A DNA stretch of 64,000 bases from Mycobacterium sp. AT1 (GTDB lineage Bacteria > Actinomycetota > Actinomycetes > Mycobacteriales > Mycobacteriaceae), in assembly GCF_002043095.1 (NCBI RefSeq), contig NZ_MVOC01000009.1:1-64000 (forward strand), written 5' to 3'. The first letter of the stretch is position 1; every line of letters begins with the position of its first letter. Under the pieces are notes generated by a model, which searched no databases, was not told the origin of the DNA, and saw only the letters and a program-made list of their open reading frames with translations. The translations under genes were made by a program, and so were the position numbers. Positions 20,063 to 28,692 of this stretch are shown one piece after another.

Positions 20063-20770
20063 TCAGACCCGCCGGGGCAGCTGGTCGCCGATCAGCGGCG
20101 CGATCTTGTCGGCCATGTAGGCGTGTCCGGCGTTGGTGGGATGGACGCCGTCCGGACCGATGAGATCCGGCCTGTCCACGAACCACCGCTCAGCGATCGG
20201 ATCGATGAAGGTCGCACCCGCGAGCATCGACTGGAAAGACAGGATGTCGCGGATCTGCAGTACCGCGGGCGGCACGTCCGCCGTGGGCCACGGCGGTCCG
20301 ATCACCAACAGGCGGGCGGTCGGCGCGATGTTGCGGGCCAGCGAGAGCGAGCTGAAGACCTGCCCGTTGAGTGCGTTCGGGTCGACACCCTGATCGTTGC
20401 GGGACCCGTAGAACACCACGACCGAGTCGTCGGGCTTGACGGCTCGCGGGGTGAGGTCGACGAACAGGTTGCCCTGGTCGCCTCGTACGCCGTAACCCGC
20501 CCGGCCCTCGGCCGCGACGTCGGCGTTGACCTGCATGCCCCTGCGCGCCAACGTCTTCCAGGCGAGCACGGGCCACGCGTTGGGGCCCTGACCACCGATG
20601 GCGGTGCCGTTGGTGTACGAGTCGCCGATGACCGCGACCCGCATCACCGGCGTCCCCGCCGTCGTGGCGTCGTAGGGCGTCGTGCGGACCGACGGGGCGT
20701 TGAGCAGCAGCCCGACGAGCAGGGTCACCGACAGGACGAATGTGACTAAACGGCTAGCTAAGACCTGCAT
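20063..20770 (-). CDS. membrane-anchored SGNH/GDSL hydrolase
   Basis: 235 residues with an N-terminal signal anchor (about residues 5-25) and an SGNH domain: block I VIGDSYTNG with the serine, block III YGSRNDQG with Asn, and block V DGVHPTNAGH with the Asp/His pair. These are esterases or acetyl-transferring enzymes. The ATG overlaps the stop of the acyltransferase gene by one base (TGATG), so the two are made together. In many bacteria the same two domains are fused in OafB-like O-acetylases. The pair probably modifies a cell-surface glycan or glycolipid (inference). The stop abuts the upp stop without gap. Confidence 0.88.
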   Translation of the reverse strand: MQVLASRLVTFVLSVTLLVGLLLNAPSVRTTPYDATTAGTPVMRVAVIGDSYTNGTAIGGQGPNAWPVLAWKTLARRGMQVNADVAAEGRAGYGVRGDQGNLFVDLTPRAVKPDDSVVVFYGSRNDQGVDPNALNGQVFSSLSLARNIAPTARLLVIGPPWPTADVPPAVLQIRDILSFQSMLAGATFIDPIAERWFVDRPDLIGPDGVHPTNAGHAYMADKIAPLIGDQLPRRV

Positions 20771-22041
20771 CAACCCGCCTGGACTCGGAGTGTCGTGGCT
20801 CGATCATCGAGTGTGCCCCGAATCAACGGGGGCTCGGGGGCATCGGGCTCGGGGGGATCGGGATCTGGCGAACCGGACTGCGGCGTGTGCTCGAGGTCCA
20901 CCGGCGGCCTGCGCTCGCCGACCATCCTGCGCATCCACATCCGGGCGGGCTCCTCGACGAAGTGGAACAGCAGAACCGCCAGGATCGCCGCCACCAGGAT
21001 CAGCCCCGCGAAGATGAGCTTCGCACCGATGCTGGGCTCCATCGTGATCTCGTATTGCGCCATGATCCACAGCCAGGCGGTGTGAACCAGCTCGTGCACC
21101 ATGTACAGCCCGAACGAGACCTGCCCGCCGTAGACCATCAGTCTGGTGGACAGGACCGCAGGCAGCGTGCCGGAGCCGATGGACAACGTGACGACCAGCG
21201 GCAGGAACAACACGTCGACGAGGCCGAAGTCGTCGCGGATGTTTGGCACCGGATGGCCGTCGAACCAGTAGAGGGCCCCGACGATGGCGGCGAGCAACAC
21301 CACCGATGCGACGCCGGCGCCACTGCGGGCCCGGTCGGTTGGCCTCATCTTTCGCACCGCGGCGCACGCCAGTGCGCCAGCGGTGAACTGAAGGACGATG
21401 CGGGGCAGCCAGCTCCACGGCGTGTAGAACTGTCCGCCCGACCCGACCAGCAGCAACAGCGGCGGCAGGGTGGCGGCGAAGGCGAGCAGCAGCAGACCCC
21501 GCACGCTCGTCGCCCGCGCGATGCGGAAGACCACCAGCACCAGCAACCCGAACAGCAGGTACGCCAACCACTCCGCGCTGATCGACCATGCCGGGCCGTC
21601 CCAACTCGAGAAGTCGAAGAACGGCTGGAACCACAGCTGCACCATGACCAGCTGGCGTAGGTAGTTGATCGCGGTCAGGGACGCCGCCTCCGGCGACGGG
21701 AAGTCGCCGTAGAGGAGCGTGAAGATGATCCACAGCGCCGCGAGGTGCATCGTCACCAGGTACAGCGGCCACACCCTCGCCAACCGCAGCCACAGGAAGT
21801 GCATGGTGGCCTTGGTCGACCACTTGTCACCCATCCGCTCCAGATAGTTCCAGGTCAACACGAAGCCGCTGAGAATGAAGAAGAGGTCGACGCCCTGGGC
21901 GCCGCAGTCCAGGATCGGCTTGAGCGAGTCGTAGAGCGGGGGCGAGGCCATCTGCAGCAGGGGCCGGAAATGGAACAACACCACCCACAGAGCGGCGACG
22001 ATGCGCAGGCCGGACAGGGCCTTGATTTCTCCGGTGCGCAC
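20770..22041 (-). CDS. acyltransferase-3 family membrane protein (OafA/YrhL-like)
   Basis: About 423 residues with ten membrane helices. The opening IKALSGLRIVAALWVVLFHF and the GVDLFFILSGFVLTW segment are the conserved core of acyltransferase-3 proteins, which move acetyl or succinyl groups across the membrane onto glycans. The tail after the last helix is proline/acidic-rich (SPDPDPPEPDAPEPP). The GTG at 22041 is preferred because a GGAAAGAG site precedes it; the ~70-codon upstream extension is low in conserved character. Translationally coupled to the SGNH hydrolase that follows. Confidence 0.88.
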   Translation of the reverse strand: MRTGEIKALSGLRIVAALWVVLFHFRPLLQMASPPLYDSLKPILDCGAQGVDLFFILSGFVLTWNYLERMGDKWSTKATMHFLWLRLARVWPLYLVTMHLAALWIIFTLLYGDFPSPEAASLTAINYLRQLVMVQLWFQPFFDFSSWDGPAWSISAEWLAYLLFGLLVLVVFRIARATSVRGLLLLAFAATLPPLLLLVGSGGQFYTPWSWLPRIVLQFTAGALACAAVRKMRPTDRARSGAGVASVVLLAAIVGALYWFDGHPVPNIRDDFGLVDVLFLPLVVTLSIGSGTLPAVLSTRLMVYGGQVSFGLYMVHELVHTAWLWIMAQYEITMEPSIGAKLIFAGLILVAAILAVLLFHFVEEPARMWMRRMVGERRPPVDLEHTPQSGSPDPDPPEPDAPEPPLIRGTLDDRATTLRVQAG

Positions 22042-22313
22042 AACACTCTTTCCGTGATTTCGGGCCGGTCGGTTCGCAGGTGATCCGCGCCGTTGCGTCA
22101 GCTGCCGTGCGGTCTCCGAACCTGCTGTCGGCTCCTGGCAGGGTAACAGCGCCGCCTTGGGGGTGGCATGTCCGCAACGCTGTGCGATCGCTGAGACGAG
22201 GCGCCACTTTCGGGTTCCGCGGTCAGCTGCCAGCTTCGGGGGCCACAATTCGTTCACGACCCTGCGCAGCCCCGCACGGCCGCCCCTGCTCCCACCCTGG
22301 AGGATCCCTCGTC

Positions 22314-22748
22314 ATGCTCGAACACATTCGTCCACCCCGACGAGCGGTCATCGTCGGCGCCGGCGTCGGCGCGCTTGCCACGGCCGCCGCGGCATGCAGC
22401 TCCGCGGAGAAGGAACCCGCCGCGGCATCGGAGTCCCCGGCGGCGGCGGCGCCGACGGGCGCGCCGGCGTCAGGTGCTCTGACCAAGACGACCGACGTGC
22501 CGGTCGGCTCGGGTGTCATCGTCGGCGACACGGTGATCACCCAACCGACGACGGGGGTCTTCAAGGGCTTTTCCTCGGTCTGCCCGCACGCCGGATGCAA
22601 CGTCAACGCGATCACCGACGGCAAGATCATCTGCCCGTGTCACAAGAGCGAGTTCAACCTCGACGGAACGGTCGCCCAGGGCCCCGCCAAGAAACCGCTG
22701 GAGACGAAGGCCGTCACCGTGCAGGGCGAGTCGATCGTGGCGGGCTGA
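22314..22748 (+). CDS. Rieske [2Fe-2S] lipoprotein, probably Tat-exported
   Basis: 144 residues. An Arg-Arg pair followed by a hydrophobic stretch and a lipobox (AAAAC at Cys28) indicates a Tat-type lipoprotein signal. The Rieske motif is complete: Cys90-x-His92 and Cys107-x-x-His110, with Cys95 and Cys109 for the stabilising disulfide typical of high-potential Rieske centres. It is a stand-alone electron-transfer domain outside the membrane; no oxygenase or bc1 partner lies nearby. GGAGG precedes the ATG by 10 nt. Redox partner unknown. Confidence 0.9.
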   Translation: MLEHIRPPRRAVIVGAGVGALATAAAACSSAEKEPAAASESPAAAAPTGAPASGALTKTTDVPVGSGVIVGDTVITQPTTGVFKGFSSVCPHAGCNVNAITDGKIICPCHKSEFNLDGTVAQGPAKKPLETKAVTVQGESIVAG

Positions 22749-22749
22749 G

Positions 22750-23337
22750 CTACCCGGCGGCGTTCGGCCGCAACGGCGGACAGGTGCCCGCAGCGTCCAC
22801 GGCGAGCTCGAAGTGCCAGATCTCGTTGGCGTAGATCTGACACAGCCCGAACCGCGAGCCGTTGGCGATCATCCACTGGTCCGCGACGACGGGGCCGACG
22901 TCGACCGCCTTGCCGAACACGTGCATCGACTTCTCCGGCGACGCCACGAACTGGGCCGCGAGGTCGGCGTTTCCGTAGGCGGTCACGGCCTGGTCGAACA
23001 GGCGCTGCTGGAAGCCCTTGGACCGCCATCCCGACGTCAGCAACACGTCGACGCCCTCGGCGGCAGCGGCGGTGGCGGCATCCTGAATCGCCTTGAGCAA
23101 CACCGGCTCGAGGAATTCGACGGCGGGGTTCTTCACGTCGAACGGTGAGATCAGCTGACCGTCGGGAATCGATCCACCCGTCGTGTCGACTGCCCCGGTG
23201 CCGATCGACAGCGGTTCGACGGTGACGGCAGGCCCCGGCGGCGGTGCGGCGGTCTGCGGCGCCGCAGAGCTGCAACTCATCAGAATGGCGCTCAGCCCGA
23301 CGGCAGTCACCACCGAGCCGCTCACCCCCTGACGCAT
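22750..23337 (-). CDS. VanY-type D-alanyl-D-alanine carboxypeptidase lipoprotein
   Basis: 195 residues. A short signal with lipobox LMSC anchors the protein. The zinc peptidase motifs are SGWRSKGFQQRLF, SMHVFGKAVDVG (His and Asp ligands) and EIWHFEL (third ligand and base), as in VanY/LAS peptidases, which trim D-Ala from peptidoglycan stems in the periplasm. The ATG at 23337 gives the normal signal; longer in-frame options run into the next gene's promoter. One base separates its stop from the Rieske gene's stop. Confidence 0.88.
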   Translation of the reverse strand: MRQGVSGSVVTAVGLSAILMSCSSAAPQTAAPPPGPAVTVEPLSIGTGAVDTTGGSIPDGQLISPFDVKNPAVEFLEPVLLKAIQDAATAAAAEGVDVLLTSGWRSKGFQQRLFDQAVTAYGNADLAAQFVASPEKSMHVFGKAVDVGPVVADQWMIANGSRFGLCQIYANEIWHFELAVDAAGTCPPLRPNAAG

Positions 23338-23401
23338 GGGATGAGCGTATTCGTCGCGGACGGTGACTCTCGCCCCGGCGCCTGTGGCAGGCTCTGACGT
23401 C

Positions 23402-24538
23402 GTGGACACACCGCGCCCGGACCCCGGTCTCCCCCACCTCGCCGACGTCGTCCCCTCGGTGCTCTCGGCGCTTGGCGCTCCCGACTTCGATCGTCGAATT
23501 CCGATGCGCGACGGGCTTTCCGGGGCCTGCGTCTTGCTGGTCGACGGGCTCGGCGCGGAGTTGCTCGACGCCCATGCCGCCGACGCACCCGTCCTGGCGG
23601 GGCTCCGTGGGCAGACGCTGAGCGTCGGCTTCCCTGCGACGACGGCAGCCGGACTGGCGGCGGTGGGCACCGGATGCCGCAGCGGCGAACACGGCATGGT
23701 CGGCTACACCTTCCGGCTTGGCGACGCCGGTGTGCTCAACGCGCTGCAGTGGCGCAAGCACCCGTGGGGTGAGGATCTCCGCGACGCGCAGCCACCCGAG
23801 CGGGTGCAACCACTCCCGACGACGTTCGAGCGGGCCGCTGCGACGGGTTTCGCGGTGAGCGTGGTGTCGAACGCGCAGTTCGCCGACTCCGGGTTGACGC
23901 GCGCGGTGCTACGGGGAGCCCGCTACGTCGGTGTGCAGGGGCTCGGCGATCTGGCCGCAGGCGTGCAGCACGCCGTCGCCGCCGGCGGCTTCTGCTACGG
24001 CTACCACGGTGACCTCGACCTCATCGGCCACCTGCACGGCCCCGGCTCCCCGGCGTGGCGGATGCAGCTGCGTCAGGTCGACCGACTGGTCGAATCGGTC
24101 GTCGAAAGCCTGCCGCCCGGTGGGATGTTGGCCGTCGTCGCCGATCACGGCATGGTCGCCGTCGGCGACGCCGACCGGATGGACGTCGACGGGAACGAGG
24201 CGCTGCTCGCCGGTGTGAGCGCCATCGGCGGGGAGGCGCGGGCCAGGCACGTGTACACGGTCGACGGCGCGGCGGACGCGGTCCTCGCGGCCTGGCGGGA
24301 GACGCTCGGCGACCGCGCCTGGGTGGTGTCTCGCGACGAGGCGATCGCGGCGGGCTGGTTCGGCGAGCGCGTCGCCGATCGCGTGCTGGAGCGCATCGGC
24401 GACGTGGTGGCGGCGGCCCGCGACTCCGCGGTCATGGTGCGACGCACCGCGGAGCCCGTCGAATCGGCTCTCATCGGACACCACGGCTCGCTCACTACCG
24501 CCGAGCAGCGTGTCCCCCTGCTGCTGGCGTACGGCTAG
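23402..24538 (+). CDS. alkaline-phosphatase-superfamily protein (nucleotide pyrophosphatase/phosphodiesterase-like)
   Basis: About 378 residues. The metal-binding motif VLLVDGLGAELL and the nucleophile region FPATTAAGLAAVGTGCRSGEHGMVGYTF match the type I phosphodiesterase/nucleotide pyrophosphatase group; HGDLDLIGHLHGPGS and VADHGMVAV supply later metal ligands. The protein has no signal peptide and should be cytoplasmic. Two GTG starts are possible (23363 and 23402); the second is chosen because the product then begins at the conserved PRPDPGLPHLADVVPSV. Substrate unknown. The next gene starts 10 bp downstream. Confidence 0.85.
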   Translation: MDTPRPDPGLPHLADVVPSVLSALGAPDFDRRIPMRDGLSGACVLLVDGLGAELLDAHAADAPVLAGLRGQTLSVGFPATTAAGLAAVGTGCRSGEHGMVGYTFRLGDAGVLNALQWRKHPWGEDLRDAQPPERVQPLPTTFERAAATGFAVSVVSNAQFADSGLTRAVLRGARYVGVQGLGDLAAGVQHAVAAGGFCYGYHGDLDLIGHLHGPGSPAWRMQLRQVDRLVESVVESLPPGGMLAVVADHGMVAVGDADRMDVDGNEALLAGVSAIGGEARARHVYTVDGAADAVLAAWRETLGDRAWVVSRDEAIAAGWFGERVADRVLERIGDVVAAARDSAVMVRRTAEPVESALIGHHGSLTTAEQRVPLLLAYG

Positions 24539-24548
24539 TCTCGTCGCC

Positions 24549-25295
24549 GTGATCGTGCTGCTGCCGCCGTCGGAGACCAAACGGGACGGAGGCGACGGCC
24601 CGCCGCTGCACCTGGATTCGCTGAGTTCACCTGAGTTGGGCGCCGTGCGCGCTGCGCTGGTCGACGAGCTGGTCGACCTGGCCGCCGACCGCCCCGCGGC
24701 CCGTCGTGCGCTTGGGATCTCCGCATCGCAGGACAGTGAGATCGACCGCAACGCCGCACTGCGGAGCGCGCCGACGATGCCTGCCGTCGAGCGGTACACG
24801 GGGGTGCTCTACGACGCCCTCGACATCGAATCCCTCAGTGGCGCAGCCGCTTCGCGAGCCCGGTCTCGCCTCGCCGTCGGCTCGGCTCTGTTTGGGCTCG
24901 TCCGGGCGGGCGACGCCGTCCCCGCCTACCGGTTGTCGGCGGGCTCGAAACTGCCCAGCGGCGCGACGCTGGCGGCCAGATGGCGCCCCGTCCTGGAGCC
25001 CGTGCTGGCCCAATTGGCGCAAGACGAGCTGGTCGTCGACCTGCGGTCGGGCTCCTACGCCGCACTTGGCAGGTTGCCGGGCGCAGTCGACGTCGACGTG
25101 GTCGCCGAGCACGCCGACGGGCGGCGGACCGTCGTCAGCCACTTCAACAAGGCGCACAAGGGCAGGCTGGCGCGGGTGCTGGCGTCCAGCAGGGCCGAGC
25201 CGGGCGACGCGGCGGCGGTGGCCACGTTGGCCCGTCGCGCGGGCATGCGCGTCGAGCGGACGGGCAACGAGCTGATCGTCGTGGTTCCGGCCTGA
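24549..25295 (+). CDS. yaaA: YaaA-family peroxide stress protein (DUF328)
   Basis: 248 residues. Family hallmarks: LLPPSETK at the N-terminus, PAVERYTGVLYDALDIESL, SAGSKLPSGATLAARWRPVL, VDLRSGSY and SHFNKAHKGRLAR. In E. coli YaaA lowers intracellular iron damage during peroxide stress and binds DNA through a helix-hairpin-helix-like fold. The GTG at 24549 is chosen since the upstream codons belong to the previous gene's end. Likely co-transcribed with the phosphatase. Confidence 0.9.
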   Translation: MIVLLPPSETKRDGGDGPPLHLDSLSSPELGAVRAALVDELVDLAADRPAARRALGISASQDSEIDRNAALRSAPTMPAVERYTGVLYDALDIESLSGAAASRARSRLAVGSALFGLVRAGDAVPAYRLSAGSKLPSGATLAARWRPVLEPVLAQLAQDELVVDLRSGSYAALGRLPGAVDVDVVAEHADGRRTVVSHFNKAHKGRLARVLASSRAEPGDAAAVATLARRAGMRVERTGNELIVVVPA

Positions 25296-25322
25296 AGTAG
25301 TGCCGGCCTGACGACGACCGGA

Positions 25323-25730
25323 TCAGAGCGTCCCGAAGAACTCGATGGAGTTTCCGTCGGGGTCGGCGATGAACATCCAGCCCATCCCCGGCACCGGAGC
25401 GAATTCGGTCGGCGCCTCGACGATCTCGTAGCCGGCGCCCTCCACCTTGGCGGCGAGCTCGTGAAGGTTGCGCACGCCGACGGTGAAGTACCTGAGCCCG
25501 GCCTGCGCCCGACCGCCACCCGTCGCGGCGGGAAGGGGTGGCGGCGTGTTGTAGGTGACGAGCTTGATGACGCTTCCACCGAGGGTGTATCGCCGTTGCG
25601 TCCCGTCGGCGAAGTCGATCTCGCCCTGAAGTTCCAGACCGAGGAACCCTTCGTAGAATTCGACCATCGCGTCGACGTTCGTCGTGACGAGACCGATTTC
25701 GACACCGGGGCTGAGCAAGTCCAGGATCAC
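25323..25730 (-). CDS. VOC/glyoxalase-like protein
   Basis: 135 residues. The first half begins GVEIGLVTTNVDAMVEFYEGFLGLEL and the second ends MGWMFIADPDGNSIEFFGTL, where the final Glu is the normal metal ligand of glyoxalase/bleomycin-resistance folds. A first-half metal residue is not obvious. Function unassigned. It is convergent with yaaA (27-bp gap). Confidence 0.82.
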   Translation of the reverse strand: MILDLLSPGVEIGLVTTNVDAMVEFYEGFLGLELQGEIDFADGTQRRYTLGGSVIKLVTYNTPPPLPAATGGGRAQAGLRYFTVGVRNLHELAAKVEGAGYEIVEAPTEFAPVPGMGWMFIADPDGNSIEFFGTL

Positions 25731-25807
25731 GAGCCCAATGTAGGGGCAGTCGAGCCACGGGCGCGGGAGAATGATTCCCGCTGCGGCGCGGGGAGGGAGA
25801 TCGCCAG

Positions 25808-26047
25808 GTGGAGACGTTCATCACGTACGTCAAGATTCAGGCGTTCGTCTTCCTCTGCGGGATCGTCGGCCCGATCTTCCTGATCGTGTACTTCTCCATT
25901 CAGCCCGAGCAGGACACGCGGTGGCTGTACTGGACCGGGCTCTTCATCACCGCCGCGGATGTTCTGATAGCCCTCGCCATCACGGATTCGTCCGCCCGTG
26001 CGGACAAGGCACACCAGAAGTCCACGAAGGCCCGCGAGCGCGTCTGA
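25808..26047 (+). CDS. small two-helix membrane protein
   Basis: 79 residues with two hydrophobic helices (about residues 11-30 and 42-60) and a charged C-terminal tail (ADKAHQKSTKARERV). The GTG start has a GGGAGG site upstream. No family is recognised. It precedes the riboswitch-controlled TerC gene by 170 bp. Confidence 0.7.
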   Translation: METFITYVKIQAFVFLCGIVGPIFLIVYFSIQPEQDTRWLYWTGLFITAADVLIALAITDSSARADKAHQKSTKARERV

Positions 26048-26082
26048 TTTCCCGTCCTGACAGTCGTCTGACAGACTGACAC

Positions 26083-26205
26083 GCGAGGGGAGTATTCCTT
26101 CGCTACGGTGTCGTCATCACGTTGTCCAAAGCTGGGCAGCCGGTGCCGTGGATCGCACCCGGTGTGCGGTGGCAGAGACCTCGGCCGTAGAACTACGTCC
26201 GGAGG
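26083..26205 (+). ncRNA. yybP-ykoY-type (Mn2+) riboswitch with ribosome-site-sequestering helix, upstream of terC-like gene
   Basis: The leader carries the hallmark elements of the yybP-ykoY family: GGGGAGTA (26087-26094), TCGTCATCACG (26111-26121), and AGAGACCTC (26174-26182). Helix P1 forms between CGAGG (26084-26088) and CCTCG (26179-26183). The same 3' strand can instead pair with downstream sequence: CCTCGGCCGTAG (26179-26190) with CTACGTCCGGAGG (26193-26205), about 11 pairs with one mismatch and one bulge. This second helix buries the GGAGG ribosome site (26201-26205). The two helices exclude each other, so metal binding that stabilises P1 should free the site and turn translation of the TerC gene on. 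The aptamer assignment is from remembered consensus; the pairing is seen directly. Confidence 0.8.
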
Positions 26206-26217
26206 CAGTCTCAGCCC

Positions 26218-27222
26218 ATGCAGGTCACTCAAATCGAATGGATTGTCACGCTCGGCGTGACCCTGGCGGTCCTCCTATTCGACATCATCTTCATCGCCCG
26301 CAACCCCCACGAGCCGACGTTCAAGGAATGCGCGATCGCGCTCAGCTTCTACGTGGGTCTGGCGATCGCGTTCGGCGTCTGGGTCACGTACTTCCACGGC
26401 ACCCAGTTCGGGGTGGAGTTCTTCGCCGGCTGGCTGACCGAATACAGCCTGTCCGTGGACAACCTGTTCATCTTCCTGATCATCATGGCGAGCTTCAAGG
26501 TGCCGAGGAAGTACCAGCAGGAGGCGCTGCTGATCGGCATCATCCTGGCGCTGATCTTCCGCGGCATCTTCATCGCGCTCGGCGCCGTCGCGATCAACCA
26601 GTTCTCCTGGATCTTCTACGTCTTCGGCGCGTTCCTGGTCTACACCGCGATCACGCTGGTCCGCGACACCGACCACGACGACGACGCCGAGAACGGCGTG
26701 GTGAGGTTCGCCCGCAACCACCTGACGCTGACCGACAAGTGGGACGGGCTCAAGCTGTGGATCAAGGAGGACGGCAAGCGTCTGATGACGCCGATGTTCC
26801 TCGTGATCGTCGCGCTGGGCACGACCGACCTGCTGTTCGCGCTTGACTCGATTCCCGCGATCTACGGGCTCACCAAGGAGCCCTACATCGTGTTCACCGC
26901 GAACGTGTTCGCCCTGATGGGTCTGCGCCAGCTGTACTTCCTGCTCGGCGACATGCTCAAGCGCCTCGTGTACCTGTCCCAGGGCCTCGCATTCATCCTG
27001 GCCTTCATCGGTGTGAAGCTGGTGCTGCACGCCCTGCACGAGAACGAGCTGCCCTTCATCAACGGTGGCGAGCACGTTGCGGTGCCGGAAATCCCGACGC
27101 TGGCCAGCCTCGGCGTCATCATCGTGACCCTTGTCATCACCACCGCCGCGAGCCTCTACAAGACCCGCGTAGTGGACAAGAAGCCCGAGACCGCCGAAGA
27201 AACCGCCGAAGAGACCAGCTAG
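26218..27222 (+). CDS. TerC/Alx-family membrane protein (probable Mn2+ exporter)
   Basis: 334 residues with about eight to nine membrane helices. TerC signatures are EYSLSVDNLFIFLIIMASFKVP and, in the second repeat, FALDSIPAIYGLT, each with the conserved acidic residue in the membrane, plus RGIFIALGAVAINQFSW. The acidic C-terminus has an ETAEETAEETS repeat. Family members such as E. coli Alx and B. subtilis MeeF/MeeY act in manganese export or metalation of secreted proteins. The manganese-type riboswitch just upstream supports that role here. The ATG lies 12 nt after GGAGG. Confidence 0.92.
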   Translation: MQVTQIEWIVTLGVTLAVLLFDIIFIARNPHEPTFKECAIALSFYVGLAIAFGVWVTYFHGTQFGVEFFAGWLTEYSLSVDNLFIFLIIMASFKVPRKYQQEALLIGIILALIFRGIFIALGAVAINQFSWIFYVFGAFLVYTAITLVRDTDHDDDAENGVVRFARNHLTLTDKWDGLKLWIKEDGKRLMTPMFLVIVALGTTDLLFALDSIPAIYGLTKEPYIVFTANVFALMGLRQLYFLLGDMLKRLVYLSQGLAFILAFIGVKLVLHALHENELPFINGGEHVAVPEIPTLASLGVIIVTLVITTAASLYKTRVVDKKPETAEETAEETS

Positions 27223-27231
27223 CCGCCGCCG

Positions 27232-28692
27232 ATGGACGCCCAACAGGCCAGCGAGTTGGCGTCGGTCGACGCACTCGGTCAAGCGAAGCTCGCCGCGTCG
27301 GGTGAGCTGACCGCCATCGAACTACTCGACGCCGCCATCACCCGGCTCGACGCGGCCCGCGGACTCAACGCCGTCGTCGCCGACCTCTTCGACAGGGGTC
27401 GGCGGCAGGCCGCCGCGCTTGACGCCTCCGGTGCACTACGCACCGGAGAGGTGGGCCCGCTGGCCGGAGTTCCGTTCCTGCTCAAGGATCTTGGCGCCTC
27501 GCTGGCGGGTGCTCCGGAGGTGATGGGCTCGCGGGCGTTGCGGGGTTACGTGCCGAACGAGTCGTCCTGGGTCGTCGAACGGTATCTGGCCGCCGGCCTC
27601 GTGGTGTTCGGCAAGACCAACACCCCCGAGTGGGGAAACCACTGCACCACCGAGCCGTTGGTGTTCGGTCCCACCGTGAACCCGTGGTCACCGGACGTCA
27701 CCCCCGGCGGCTCCAGCGGCGGTTCGGCGGCGGCCGTGGCGGCAGGCGTCGTGCCAGCGGCATCCGGCGGCGACGGCACCGGGTCCATCCGGGTACCGGC
27801 ATCGTGCTGCGGATTGGTGGGCCTCAAACCACGTCGCGGCCGCAGCTCGTTCGCCCCGGACGGCGGCCAGGGAATGGAGGGGCTGGTCAACGGGCACGTA
27901 CTGACCCGCACCGTCCGCGACAGCGCCGCACTCCTCGACGCGATCACCGGATCCGCCACCGGCGATCCGTATACCGCGCCGCGTCCCGACACCACCTTCC
28001 TGGCGGCAATCACTCAGCAGCCGAACGGCATTCGCATCCTGACCACAACGGACTCGCCGTTCCCCGGCGGGCCGACACATCCGGAGGTAATCGCCGCCGT
28101 CGACGCGACGGCCACCACCCTTGCCGCCCTCGGACACCACGTCGACCAGGGCCAGCCCACGTTCGACCCAGACGCGGTCGCCGATGCGATCGCCGTGCTG
28201 CACACGGTCAGCAACGCGCAGCTGCACGCGTTCGGCAAGCAGGTGCTCGGCCGCGAACCAGAAGAAGACGACTTCGAGCCCAGCAGCTGGGTGATGATGC
28301 GCGAGGGCTTCACCACGACGGGTGTCGCCTACGCCGAGGCCATCGGCGCCGTGCACGCGCAGACGCGTCGCTTCGCCGCCGGAATGGCCGCCCACGACGT
28401 GCTTTTGGTGCCCACGCTGCTGACTCCCCCGCCGCCGTACGGGCTGCTGAACCAGCCACGCGGAACGACGAGGGCGTTCTTCGACGTCGAGTTCGCCACG
28501 ACGGGCTGGACGACGATGGCCAATGTGACCGGCTGGGCGGCCATTTCGCTTCCGCTCGGGGTGACGTCGACCGGTCTGCCGATCGGTGTCCAACTGATGG
28601 CACCCGACGAGACCGTACTGCTACGTCTGGCCGCTCAGCTCGAGACGGCGACGCCCTGGTCGGGCCGGCGACCCGGCGCCTGGGTCGGCTGA
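27232..28692 (+). CDS. amidase-signature family hydrolase
   Basis: 486 residues with the whole Ser-cisSer-Lys triad: Lys85 in FLLKDLG, Ser161 in TPGGSSGGSAAA and the nucleophile Ser185 in GDGTGSIRVPAS. It resembles the AmiC-type amidases of mycobacteria. It hydrolyses an amide or ester of unknown identity in the cytoplasm. The start is 10 bp after the TerC stop. Its last 58 bp overlap the 3' end of the oppositely oriented histidine-kinase gene. Confidence 0.9.
   Translation: MDAQQASELASVDALGQAKLAASGELTAIELLDAAITRLDAARGLNAVVADLFDRGRRQAAALDASGALRTGEVGPLAGVPFLLKDLGASLAGAPEVMGSRALRGYVPNESSWVVERYLAAGLVVFGKTNTPEWGNHCTTEPLVFGPTVNPWSPDVTPGGSSGGSAAAVAAGVVPAASGGDGTGSIRVPASCCGLVGLKPRRGRSSFAPDGGQGMEGLVNGHVLTRTVRDSAALLDAITGSATGDPYTAPRPDTTFLAAITQQPNGIRILTTTDSPFPGGPTHPEVIAAVDATATTLAALGHHVDQGQPTFDPDAVADAIAVLHTVSNAQLHAFGKQVLGREPEEDDFEPSSWVMMREGFTTTGVAYAEAIGAVHAQTRRFAAGMAAHDVLLVPTLLTPPPPYGLLNQPRGTTRAFFDVEFATTGWTTMANVTGWAAISLPLGVTSTGLPIGVQLMAPDETVLLRLAAQLETATPWSGRRPGAWVG

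Noticed and set aside
22042..22313. Possible coding extension or small gene between acyltransferase and Rieske genes
   Set aside because: Both flanking genes have better internal starts; the 272 bp appear to be a divergent promoter region with no recognisable gene.
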